In this document: piece by piece, positions 53,268-64,000 of the stretch
Layout: every line of letters begins with the position of its first letter
How positions within the stretch are numbered: position 1 is the stretch's first letter
Origin: Hirudo medicinalis
Lineage: Eukaryota > Annelida > Clitellata > Hirudinida > Hirudinidae
NCBI GenBank assembly: GCA_011800805.1
Contig: MPNW01000059.1
Coordinates: forward strand, 28,412-92,411
DNA: 64,000 nt
Direction of reading: 5' to 3'
Made by a program: the position numbers and the translations under genes
The notes under the pieces: generated by a model
What the model saw: only the letters and a program-made list of their open reading frames with translations
What the model was told of the DNA's origin: nothing
Databases searched by the model: none

Positions 53268-54039
53268 CCTCGTCCTGTGTTCCTTTCGACACTGAGAACG
53301 GAACAAGTCCTTGAGAACCCATCTGGTTCAGCTTAAGTCACAAGAAAGTAGTCATGTGACAATTTTACTCTAACATATCTTTGTAAAGTTAGTTCCGAAA
53401 AGGTCTTTTTGTTTTTTTAGATAATTTATACATATAAATTGTGTTTAAGCTTTATTTTTATTTCTATTTCGTAATTTTAAATGTTATTATTTCTTTATTC
53501 TCAGCTATTTAAAATAAAATAAAATTCATATCTATTGATGTAATTGATGACACCGGTAATGCTTCGCGAGTCTAGGCAGAGTCAGAGGCATAACTGGGGA
53601 TTTCGGCGCCTTGGGCGAAACTGTTAATTTTGAACCCCTCGTCCCCTTAACATTATTAACCTGTGTTTTGCAAAATAGATGCTAATTTAAATGTCTGCTG
53701 GTTTTTAGCTCACGCAGTAATTTCTAGACGGAAGGGCAAGCCTCTTAAAATTGCAAATTGAAAAGATTGAGAATAAAGTATGAGCAAATATTTTTCAGCG
53801 TGGTTCACGCATTCCAAATTGTTGTTTTCTCGCCAGCGTTAGAATATAACACGTTGGAAAACCGTTAAGAAATCGAATGAATTAATTCAATTTAAGAATT
53901 AGTTTTCACAGTAACCTATTAATTACTGAAAATATGGTTACTCTACAAATGTGAAAAATTTATGACAGACAATAATTTTCAAGATACCTTTTAAAAGCAT
54001 TGAGTTGTTGATTGGTCTTCGTGCTCCTTATGTTTGAAA
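53268..54039. other. divergent spacer, cathepsin C copy 2 and FKBP11
   Basis: 770 bases between two divergently transcribed genes. About 53581-53625 (gtcagaggcataactgggga then ggcgccttgggcgaaa) again looks like a degenerate transposon end. No exon seen. Confidence 0.45.
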
Positions 54040-55760
54040 ATGTTTCCAGGAGGGGAGCTGCGTTTCACCTCTTTAACCGTATTTACGTTTATGAATTTAT
54101 TTTCTGTGGCTGATCTAAAAAAACCGTCCATTGTAACCAAAGTACTGGTATGTCGGTGATGAGTTTTGACGGTTATTATGGTTATGTTGACATAAAATCT
54201 TTTATTCATCTTTGAGAATAAACCAGATCATTGTCAAGCTAAAGCCGAGTACGGGGATACTGTATTTATTCACTACTCGGTAAATTTAACTTTTATAATT
54301 TACTATTTAAAGTTAAAATTAGTATAAACTTATAATTTCTTTGAAACTATTAGGGTAAATATGTAAATTTGTTTACAGAGAAATATTGTTTTGGCTTAGG
54401 TAAATATGGATATTGGAAATTAAAAGTAGTGAATGATTATTGCAGGCCTCAGTCTTCCTAACAACCTATAAATTTATGTGATGTTGTGTTTTAAAAAATG
54501 TTCTAATGATAGGCGAATTGGGATCAATGTCACAAGCTTTTGATTTGATGACTAAGTTTATTCCTCTGAATGGCTAGTAATATTATATAATAATAGTAAC
54601 ATATAGACCAATAAATAAACCATTAGGCCTGGCTGGAGTCTGGTGAAATGGTTGACTCCTCACTGAACAAAGGGCCGATGATGTTGGAACTTGGAGGAAA
54701 TAGGATCATCAAAGGTAAAAACAAGGTCAAAATATCTGGTACAAATTGGTAATTAGCTAAAGAGATGTTTAGCCATTTAGTCCTGGCAAATTACCAAATG
54801 ATAATTGAATTGTATCCTAATCATTTATTTTTAAGGAGTTAAATGCTTTAATTTATAGTTTTGCTTCTGAAAGTATAATATAAGTTGATCTGTAAAGATG
54901 TCAATACTACAACCTGTGAATGTCTTGTAGGTTTGGACATGGGTATCCGAGGAATGTGTGTTGGGTGAGTATATTTGTATTTTTACATTTGGGTTCTTAA
55001 AGTTGTTTTAAGGCTTTAAATGCTTTGCCGATCCTGAACATAATTCAAGTTCTTAAAGCAGAAACTTATCCCTGTTGTTCGTTTTCAGGGAAAAGTTGTC
55101 ACTTGTCATACCACCCGAATATGCCTACGGAGAACGTGGCTACCCTCCTTACATACCTCGTGAGCCCATTTGCAAATTGTAAAAATATTTTCAATTACAA
55201 AATAAGATAACAAGCACATTAAGAAGATACAAACAGTCTTAAGAGCCTTTTGCAATTACTTTTTTTTACCATAAGTCACAACATTTTCCCATCTTCGCAA
55301 CATGAAACATTTGTTGCTTCACTTGAACAAGATTCAGTGTTTATTGAGGTCAGAAAGTTCAATTTGAGTACATTGCTACTCAACAGACTCCCAATTAATT
55401 TCACATCCGACACTTGGTCAGATCTTGAAATAAAGAATGTCATTCTAAACCATTATCGAGCGAAGTTTGTCAAGACGTCCAAACGATATGTAGTGACCAG
55501 ATATGGCCTCGTAAAATCACGATCGCAAACTAATTAATTTGACATCGTTTTGACATTCAGCTGATGCCACTTTGACATTCCATGTGGAGTTAGTTTCTAT
55601 CAAGTCAGTAGCTGCAGAGGAGGCCGTCTTCCGGATGCTTCGGTTTCTTGTCGCACCAGTGGCTGCCATCTGCATTGTGATGTACCTTTACAAAAAGTAC
55701 CAGAAGTTTCCCACCAAGAAAGAATTGAAAGGCTTCAAGAAGAACAAGAAAAAGAACTGA
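54040..55760 (+). CDS. FKBP11: FKBP11-like peptidyl-prolyl isomerase, ER membrane
   Basis: FK506-binding-type prolyl cis-trans isomerase of the secretory pathway. Six exons in phase: 54040-54147, 54217-54279, 54627-54714, 54931-54964, 55089-55159, 55561-55760, giving 187 residues (human FKBP11 about 201). An N-terminal hydrophobic stretch (SLTVFTFMNLFSVA) can serve as signal. The FKBP domain has YGDTVFIHYS, VDSSLNKGPMMLELG, IIKGLDMGIRGMCVGEK and IPPEYAYGERGYPP. The C-terminus has a single transmembrane helix (FLVAPVAAICIVMYLY) and a Lys-rich end (FKKNKKKN), the layout of FKBP11 rather than FKBP2 or FKBP14. The N-terminal exon is the least certain part: the ATG at 54040 was chosen because its frame splices in phase to exon 2. 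Confidence 0.87.
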
Positions 55761-56959
55761 CATGGATCCTTGAGCAGTTATGCCATGATGATGATGATGA
55801 TGACTTTTAGGTAGGATCTTCATGCTAAAGTGGTGATATGGTTCAAGTTTGGGGTGATATGTCAAATTATTTGTCACATAACGGGCATGGTACTTTTCAA
55901 AGTATTTATCTGTTTATTTCAATTTTAGTCAATTAATCGTATTCTGTTTGATGTCCATCAAATCACACATTGATTGACCAGTCCACCACTAAACTTAAGT
56001 ATTCTTAGTTGTTGAGTGACTGTGTGGTTAATGATTGGATAATTGTTTGCAGAACTTTTGGCAATGCAAATGTTTCTTGATGGATTGTTGGTGATTTTCA
56101 TGTTTATGTTTTAAGAGCACATAGTCTGCAGAATCTTTGGCGAGAGATTGATGAGCTCTTGCTTCTCCCGTGGTAAGTCAGTGCCCACTGCCATGTAATG
56201 CCTGTTGTTTGTCGTCCTTCATACCTTGTGACTTTTGTTTGTGAGGCTCTCAATCAAAGCCTCATTTTCACAAATCAAATATACATCAGTTTTACCTTTG
56301 TGGCTGATTTTATGTCTCATGTGATCTCAGATTTAATTTATTTCATGAGACGGCTGAGTTATATGAATGTCCAAAGATTTTCAAGAAGTCATTTCAATTT
56401 TTGTTTTTAGAACTACAATAAATCTTCCACAACTCCTTAAATCAACTTTTCAAAATCTTTTAATGAAAATACTAACTGAATTTTTAGTCATTTCTTTTTG
56501 GAGTCCTCAATGAGACTAATGTTTTCCCAAAGGTATTTTATCATAGCCTTTACAGTTTTGCTAAAATGGAGGATAATCTAACAATGGATCAATTTGAAAA
56601 ACATGTTTCATTTTCAACACCACGAAACGCCAACACTTCGTCGCAAATGTTTTTCTGCGTTTGCTCTTCCAAGAAATATTGTATGTCTACATGTGTTTTG
56701 ATTTAAGATACACTAAATGCCAGTTATATATTGTTGGCTTTGTCACAATTGTTCAGGTATCAACTGACCCTCAAAAAATTGGTTCGACAACTCAAATCAA
56801 GTTTCGTATGACCAAGGGAAAAGGTTAAAAATTCAAAGTGCCTCTGCATTATTTGGCTAAGTGTTTTGCTTAAAGGCACACAAAAGCAAGATGACCTTTG
56901 AATCACTAGAATTTGTGTCTGAGGTGGATCATCTGCTTAGAAGTAATGTTATGATGAAG
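55761..56959. other. spacer between convergent FKBP11 and PET100
   Basis: 1.2 kb containing both 3' UTRs. A short GAT run follows the FKBP11 stop. Small ORFs here (for example a 46-codon one at about 56565) show no splice or family support. Confidence 0.5.
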
Positions 56960-57451
56960 TCATTTAGACAATTCTTCCTCCAGTTTTTCTTGCCTCTTTT
57001 TTTCATACTCGCTTATGAGGTCGTCTAGCAGCTTTTGCTGGAATTTAAGTACAGTGAGTTAATAAATGGAACAAATTCTTGAGTTTCTCAGGCTGGTTTT
57101 TTTGCAAATGACTATAAAACTATTCCAACTCACGGAATCTGCTGATGGACGCTTAAAAAGTTCGTTCTGAAATAGAATTTGGATTCGTTTGTCGACCTTA
57201 ATTCCTCGTTGCTAATAAAGTATGCCAACCTTTTTCTCATTAACAAATTTCTCTCTGATATATGGTTGATTGAAGAACCAGAAACTCCCAATGGGGAGAG
57301 TGACATAGAGGGACATCTGAAATATGTTTATGTATATATAATATCACCTTCAATTATACCATCGGAACAACTGCAATTGGTTTCACGAATATTATAAGTC
57401 GATGTGAAGGTTTTACTATACTTTAAATGCCTCCAGTTTCCAACCGCCCAT
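56960..57451 (-). CDS. PET100: PET100 homologue, cytochrome c oxidase assembly
   Basis: Small mitochondrial inner-membrane chaperone for complex IV assembly. Four tiny exons on minus: 57422-57451, 57230-57316, 57134-57166, 56960-57037, all phase 0, giving 75 residues (human 73). It begins MGGWKLEAFK, matching the MGxKLExF start of the family. Exon 2 carries the single hydrophobic segment LYVTLPIGSFWFFNQPYI, with the family's FWxxNQ pattern. The charged C-terminal helix EYEKKRQEKLEEELSK is also typical. No cleavable presequence is visible, as expected for PET100. Because no exon exceeds 29 codons, ORF scans miss this gene entirely. Confidence 0.9.
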
Positions 57452-57953
57452 GTCTCGGTCTTTCGTACTACTATGTACAATTTCGTAAGTTACACAATTT
57501 CTTGAAATATTCTCCAAGATCAACCTGCCACCCAATCGCGCCCCGAAACAAACGACAACAATCGGGCATGCAACTAAAAATAAATTGACGAGCCTCCATC
57601 AAAATTTTCATATGCTCATTTAAATATAATAAATTTAGTTATTCACAATATACAATAAGTTCAAAAATGCTTTAATTGAATTTTTCTTCAAAACATGCAG
57701 GAAATAGTAACAAAGGAAAATAGAATTGCTATAACATATTCCAACAATCTTACTCATAAGTACATTGTATTAACAACATTAACAAATGCCCTTATGGTAT
57801 ATTAAAAAATACATAAATAATTTACTCTAGCACTTTAGCAATCAGTGTTAACAGAAAGGTGCTTAATGTAAATTAACATCTATAAATACTTTATTGGAAC
57901 AAATTTTATTAAATGACATGTAATCAATCAAAAATGGACATCACGGTATATAA

Positions 57954-58027
57954 ATGGCTATTGCAAAATATCATGAAGAGGCAGAGGAAATCCAGAAAAT
58001 TCAGGAATTACGAAAAAGAACTCCTTG
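57954..58027 (+). CDS. orphan 5' exon candidate, unidentified
   Basis: ATG GCT ATT opens 24 codons (MAIAKYHEEAEEIQKIQEL then RKRTPW), charged and helical in character, ending at a strong donor (CTTG|GTAAGG). No continuing exon was recognised downstream to 64000, so the gene, if real, has a large intron or leaves the window. An overlapping ATG frame starting at 57934 runs through the donor and is less convincing. Confidence 0.25.
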
Positions 58028-59074
58028 GTAAGGGTGAAAATACATCATTTTTCGAGTTAGTAGAATTTAAATCTTTTTAAATAGAAGTTCTTGAGCACAG
58101 TACAAAACCGATATCATCTTGCATTTGAAATGCTTTTTGATGATGCGGTGATCAGTCGGAGAAAATTAATTACACCTTGAATTTGGAAAGCCAAGAGTAC
58201 AATTTAAAAAAGTAAAGCCTAACTAAATTTGAGGATGACGTACAACTGTCAATTACAACTCTAATCAGTAAAAATATATTTTTTATTGCGGCATGTTGGT
58301 CCACTTAGTGAACTTTAGTTCTCAAAATGCTGGTTGCGATATCGCGGTGTGTTAATTAAGGTGAAAATTAGTCTAAAGAGCCGTACTGCCACATTACTTG
58401 TGGATTCAAAACTCATTATTTCGCCCTAATTATTTCGTCCATTCGTTCACTCACCCAATCCATTCTTATTTGTTTGATTGAAGTCTTTTGCACAACTAAA
58501 TAAACCGTTCTTCTCGTTCACCAACTCATTCATTTACTCTGTCACTCTTTCATTCATCATCCACTCACTCAGCCTTCCCCTCTCTCACCCCAATGAAATT
58601 CAGATCCATTCATTCATTTATTCATTGGATGAATAGGCGTCCAGCACCGCAGAAAGGAGCACAGTCAGGGAAGAGGAAATGAATGTTGTGGGAGAAATAT
58701 TCTCGATAATAAGGAAAGAAATGAATGGAGAAACTGAGGAGGAGAAGAGAGGAGCATGACAAGCATGTATGCGCAACGCTTTCGTGATCGCGGAGAAAGG
58801 ATTCCATCGTACAGACATGCGCCGTACCCTTCGATCTCTCAATTTTTGCGAATTTTCGGAAATAAATAGAAGAAAATGAAATTAAATAACAACGAAACAT
58901 TGAAATATGAGATTTCTAGTGTTTAACTATTAAATGTGATTTGGAACAATCTTTTGGTTTTCTGAAACTGCTGGTTGCGCTTTTAAGCCCTTTCTATCTT
59001 ATCGCTTCGAGTAACCTCCTCTCTCCGAAGAGTGATTCATAGCGACAGGGACAACGCTACTCGATTTCATTCCA

Positions 59075-59233
59075 ATGGTTTTCCAGAAGAAGAAACGCAG
59101 GCAGACGACTACGACGAGGAGCGGGAATTTGCGCTCTGACAAGCGCTTCGGAATAGCTGGAGCTATGGAAGTGCACGAGAAGCTTCCAGATTTACGAGAA
59201 CACCGCCGGAGAAATTTCTTCCCGCGAAAGTAA
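59075..59233 (+). CDS. small ORF, 52 codons, basic, unidentified
   Basis: ATG at 59075 opens MVFQKKKRRQTTTTRSGNL and continues to TAA at 59231. It lies in a GC-richer island (about 58985-59360). A GTAAAA overlapping the stop could act as a donor, making this a first exon instead. No family recognised. Confidence 0.25.
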   Translation: MVFQKKKRRQTTTTRSGNLRSDKRFGIAGAMEVHEKLPDLREHRRRNFFPRK

Positions 59234-59505
59234 AAAAAAAGGCGTCTGCGTTCAGGGTAGATTCTCCTCGCTCCCCTTGGAAGGCTTTAGGGTCAACTTG
59301 GAAGCATAACATCCCCGTTGGTCCAGTGGACACTTGATTTACTCGGATGTCCAGGGTCGCAGAATCACTTCCGTCGTTACAAGGTCGATGATGATGATGA
59401 TGATGACGATTATGCCGGTGAGTGGAGCGTGATTCGTTTATTTTCAACAACCTCCTCCATCTATCTGTCGTCGTTGAGGTGCGATGTTAAATATTGTTGT
59501 ATTAT

Positions 59506-59629
59506 TATTAATATTATTATTATTATTATTGTTGTTGTTATGATGATGATGATGATATTATATTATATGATATTATTATTATTGCTATTATTATTATTAT
59601 TATTGTTATTATTATTATTATTATTATTA

Positions 59630-59700
<71 letters not shown>
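59506..59700. repeat. (ATT)n microsatellite
   Basis: Long ATT tract with GTT, GCT and GAT interruptions; source of a poly-Leu ORF that is not a gene. Confidence 0.95.
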
Positions 59701-59802
59701 ATTCAAGGGTCAGCCTATAGGATTGGTCAGATTGAAATTAAGTTATTCTCTGATGACCGCCTAATTAGCATACTAGCACCTGAATAGCGTAAACACGATG
59801 AT

Positions 59803-59813
59803 CGTCGTCATCA

Positions 59814-59872
<59 letters not shown>

Positions 59873-59883
59873 ATCATCGTCAT
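59803..59883. repeat. (CATCGT)n hexanucleotide repeat
   Basis: About ten CATCGT units, clean through the middle, flanked by CATCAT variants. It contrasts with the trinucleotide tracts around it. Confidence 0.9.
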
Positions 59884-60597
59884 ATTTATGTCAGGTGTGT
59901 GTACTCGCTTCCGTGCCAATCGATAAACCTACTGGAGCAAGAAATTAGATCAATGACAACTTATATTTTCCAGCCAATTATCATTCGCCCATCGTTCACC
60001 CATTCATCCACCCATCATTCATCCATTCATCCATCCATCAAGCTCCCAAAATCTACCCAATTCGTCCCCAAACGTCAGAGCATTTTTTATTTCTCAATTC
60101 ACCTCCAATAATTCATTCTCATTTGCATTCAGCAAGGTGCACTCATCCGAATGTTTGTTTGAGATCAATAGACCAAAACTCAGTTTAGTAGACCAGCACG
60201 TAGAAGGGTGAGCATCACCGTGTAAGATCGGGAGATCCACGGACAACCCCGCACGGTCGAAGCATAAACCCGGTACTGTCACACCTGTGCAAAGCAATTC
60301 TTAATGCCACCGGCAGCAGCAGGTGTACATAATCTTAATGATAATTTTTTGTTTTTAGCATGTTATAATAATGACAAATTGGTTAAAAGCCGATTGGATA
60401 ATAAATAATAAATAATAATAATAATAATAATAATAATTTATAGTTATTAATAATAATATTATTATTATTAATATTAATTCAAAGTAAGTATTTAATTAAC
60501 TGAAAACATGCGACCCTGAAACTTGTGAAGTAGTCAAGGAAGACCCTTGAAGATATTTGTTCTTGTTTTATTTCAGCGCAAACAATCAAAGTACAGG

Positions 60598-60695
60598 ATG
60601 ATGACGACGACGACATTGATGATGATGATGATGATGATGACGATGACGATGACGGTGACGGTGATGATGACGATGACGATGTTGATGATGACAAC
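60598..60695. repeat. (GAT)n/(GAC)n compound repeat
   Basis: Alternating GAT and GAC blocks with GGT variants; produces poly-Ser frames on minus only as an artefact. Confidence 0.9.
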
Positions 60696-63070
60696 GAATT
60701 ATAAGTAATTTTAAATTTATTTGTTCGAAAAAATTCTTTGAAAAGCCATTTAAAATCGATCAAATCCGATGTTCAAAAACGCCAAGCGGAGCTTTAGCTA
60801 AATTCAGGCTCTATTTTTAAATCACTGTTTTATGTTAATTAAGAATTAACAATATTACATTATTAATGTTATACTATTATTAATTATCCATTAATTACGT
60901 AATTGGCGTATGAATATTCATTAGAGGCGCCTTGCCGGTCGATCCGACTCCACTGGTTTTTGCAGCGCGTTCCTTTCGGAGTCATTAGGTTCAGTCCAGG
61001 AATTGTAATAACTCCATGGAATTCTTCGTCAACAACAAAATTCCAGAGACATTTCCAGGGACCCTCGGACATCCTGGAAACAGGAGTAGAATCAAGGGCG
61101 CTGAATCAAAGTGAGGGGAGGGATCACTCGTTATTCTCCTCACGTCGAGGATACAAAGTAGTATGGAGTACTGCACTTTTACGCTGTGCTAAGTGAATTT
61201 CTGTTCATTCTTTCCGCCGAGTCTTAAATATATAAGATCACTTACGTACGAATTAATACTGTAATTATTAATATTGGTATTATTAATTGAAAATGAGTGT
61301 TGAATAAATAATGTTGTAATTCCGTTGTTAATCGTGAAAGTAAAAATTTAAGACATTTAAAAAAATAGAGAAGAAAGTGATCAATGTTCGTAACTGCTGG
61401 AAGTCACCTTCGTCGTATTCATAAAACGTGTGACCATAATTTTTCAATGATCATGATGAATTGTAGCAGTTTTATAAGGCTTTAATAAAAAATATTTGCG
61501 AGGAAGATGACAATAAAAACTGATTGACAATGCATAATTAATAATTAATTATAATATTTAATAACTAATAAAAAAGATATGTTCCTAAAAGATCATCCTG
61601 GTTATAATCCTTCCTTCAGATGCTATTGGTTGTGTGGCATTAATACCTCGTTGGTTCGGTAGCACCCACCAAGATCACAGCGATGACATTTCAAAAGAAG
61701 CTCTCAACAGGAATTGTTCCAGCTCTCGGCGACGTCATCTCTCCATCTCCACTTTGGAAAGGATCGACATCAGTGGAATGTTTCCTCCTGTATTCCTTCA
61801 ACTTTCCTTTAAAAAGTTTTTTTCCTTCCCTCTGTTCTTGGTTCTGTACAAGTCCTGTTGATAGTCCTGACGAAGCTTGTGACGAATTCACCCGAATGGA
61901 GTGAATTGACAGTAAACAATGCACCGGGATTGTATTTATTTATTTATTTTTTTTTTAGATCTGAGCGAATTACATATAAATCGATTAAAAGAAGGATAAA
62001 TGAGCAGAAAATTTGAGAGATATCTTCCTCTTTCAAAGGACATGATTACTGCTAATGACGTTAATGTCGGCAGCACTAACATCAACAACATCAGTAACAT
62101 TAACCGGTAAGCACCAATAACTCGATTTCTATCCAGCCGGCTCAAGCCAGCCATCCGTTATTTATGTTTGCACGGCTGTTACTCAACTTCCTCGTCTCCA
62201 GAAACTGGAACTCTGAGCTTCCACATCCTCATGATCATTGGCTCTCAGTACAATGGCCACGGGGCGTGTGGGGAATAGAATCTCACGGCCGATCGAATTT
62301 CCCGGTATGAAGGAAACCCGGCAATAAACAATCATACTTCGGCAGGTGTTACCGTGCAATTAACTGCCCGACAGTAATCATTAAACCTTGTGATCTGGTT
62401 TACGAGTCTTTAAACTTAATTAAGGAGCGCTTGTACTCCTCTAATCGATTAATTTCCCGTAGTTATTTAATTAATTACTATTTTTGACAAACTTGACTTA
62501 TTATTAAATACAATTTTATTTCGAATTTTAGCTAAACTTTCAATTTGGATGCGTTAGATTTATGTTAAGATACGATGATCTAAGTCAACGGGTTAAGTAG
62601 CTGGTCGAGTTAAGTCGAAAAATTATTATTTCGTTTAGTTCAATTTATTAACTTTAAAAATATTTTAAATTTCAGTCACAAAATGAGAAACTCGTCTGCT
62701 ATTTTCCCGGCATCGCAATTATGACATTTGATGATGAAAAATGATTTTTGTCGGGACCGTGCTGTAATTTGACATTCGAGGTTGATGTCGTGATGTTATT
62801 GCATGAGTAGTGATAATGGTGACAATATTGATGATGACACCGATAATGATAATGATGATAACAATATTGATAACTGTAGTGGTAACGATGACATAATATG
62901 ACTACGATGATGAAGGAGCGTGTCTTCGTTGCAGTGCTGTGAAGCTTATTATTATTGTAAACAGTCTCCCTAATCAACGAACATGATCTGAACATGGCTA
63001 GACTGTGATTTCATTTTGTCTGAAATAAAAAAAATTTCTTGAACAATTAAACAAAGATTTTTTTAAAAAA

Positions 63071-63241
63071 TTGAATTATAAATTAGAAATTGAATTATAA
63101 ATTAGAAATTGAATTATAAATTATGAATTGAATTATAAATTATGAATTGCATTATAAATTATACATTGAATTATAAATTATGAATTAAATTATAAATTAT
63201 GAATTGATTTATAAATTATGAATTGAATTATAAATTATAAC
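63071..63241. repeat. 19-base tandem repeat, nine units
   Basis: Units of the form ttgaattataaattatgaa repeat nine times with a constant 19-base period. Variation is confined mainly to positions 3-5 and 15-18. Confidence 0.92.
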
Positions 63242-63524
63242 GTCAGAATTAATTCGTGAAATCGTAACGCCAAAAACAATTTTCTTCCTGAAAATATCAT
63301 TCCAAACTTCAATTAAAACTTGGAGCAAAACCATGCGTGTGTTGTTTGAATTTTTTTATAATCAAACATTATTTTTGTTGTTTTTCTGTCGAAATGTAAA
63401 TAAATTCCTGTTGAGTTGATTTTTATTTAAATTCGTTTCGTTTCTTTGATAAATTTTCGACGGAAAATTATCAAATACTACTACAATTACTGACACTGCT
63501 ACGGCCACTACCACTACCACCACT

Positions 63525-63537
63525 AATAATAATAATG

Positions 63538-63574
<37 letters not shown>

Positions 63575-63725
63575 TGATGATGATGATAATAATAATAGTG
63601 ATAATAATAATAATGATAATGGTAATGGTAATGATAATGATAATGACAACGATAACAATAATGAAAATGATAATGATAATGGTAATGGTAATGATAATCA
63701 TAATGATGATGGTAATAATAATAAT
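63525..63725. repeat. (AAT)n/(GAT)n/(GGTAAT)n compound repeat
   Basis: AAT units, then GAT, then AATGGT/AATGAT six-base alternation. A GGTAATGGTAATGATAATGA block recurs at about 63619-63640 and 63680-63699. Confidence 0.9.
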
Positions 63726-64000
63726 ACTTACTATAATAAAATAATAAAAGCAATTGACAATTAAAGTTTGATAACTTGTCAGTCACATAATCATCAAATT
63801 AAGTCATCAATGGACTGCCATGACAACGAAATGACAACGAAACATCGTAATCATTCAAGCGAAGTCACATTGACTATAAGAATGATAACAATAGTTGATA
63901 CTCAAGCCAATTGATTGAAATGAGCACCAATCAGAGTAAAGAGAGAAAGTGAGTAAGTGAGAAAGTAATTGTACGTTCTTTTTTTTTTACTTTCTCGTCT

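Larger units (their letters stand above)
57452..64000. other. long gene-poor right flank
   Basis: Apart from the two orphan exon candidates I see no supported gene. GC-richer patches at about 58.98-59.36, 60.9-61.2 and 61.6-61.9 kb have open frames on one or both strands but no splice-consistent product that I recognise. Much of the rest is microsatellite or AT-rich tandem repeat. Confidence 0.5.

Noticed and set aside
55250..55537. 95-codon plus-strand ORF between FKBP11 exons
   Set aside because: It lies wholly in the last FKBP11 intron, is not needed for the protein, and shows no domain or splice support.

Overview
The window is animal genomic DNA: AT-rich, with short phase-conserved introns, very dense ATT/GAT-type microsatellites, tRNA-related SINEs, a 293-base scaffold gap (25036-25328) and one isolated N (2196). 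Innexins place it in the protostomes. A tandem innexin pair together with this simple-repeat load suggests a lophotrochozoan, most likely an annelid such as a leech (Helobdella-like). That placement is inference; no species-diagnostic sequence was available. Exon models below were built by hand from reading frame, splice sites, matching intron phases and recall of family sequences.

Left part (1-18.5 kb): two low-certainty exons of off-window or unresolved genes (about 1.19-1.56 kb minus; 2711-2823 plus with a poly(A) signal). Then come two complete seven-exon innexins in tandem (4437-8298 and 9697-12375, plus), and a nearly intronless doublecortin-like kinase (14567-16567, plus).

Middle (18.5-40.7 kb, minus): a long adhesion GPCR of the ADGRA (GPR124/GPR125) type carrying signal peptide, LRRs, LRRCT, Ig, hormone-receptor, GAIN/GPS and seven-helix domains over about 20 exons. 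Upstream of it lies a multi-exon gene for a large helical-repeat-like protein (33802-40697) that I cannot name firmly; a WCF tripeptide makes a FIRRM/C1orf112 relative worth testing.

Right part (41-57.5 kb): DHX34, the nonsense-mediated-decay helicase (41199-46989, plus), head to head with the helical-repeat gene. It is followed by two tandem cathepsin C (dipeptidyl peptidase I) genes on minus (47305-49964 and 50562-53267; the second has a one-base frameshift), an FKBP11-like ER prolyl isomerase (54040-55760, plus) and a tiny four-exon PET100 complex-IV assembly gene (56960-57451, minus). From 57.5 kb to the end I see only orphan exon-like ORFs and simple or tandem repeats.

The genes do not form a pathway. 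The biology of interest is the paralogue pairs (innexins, cathepsin C), the domain-complete ADGRA receptor with an apparently non-cleavable GPS, the intron-poor DCLK with an alternative conserved tail, shared control regions between neighbouring genes (head-to-head start, overlapping poly(A) signals), and a SINE family whose tails seed the ATT microsatellites. I found no CRISPR, phage or bacterial-type system.
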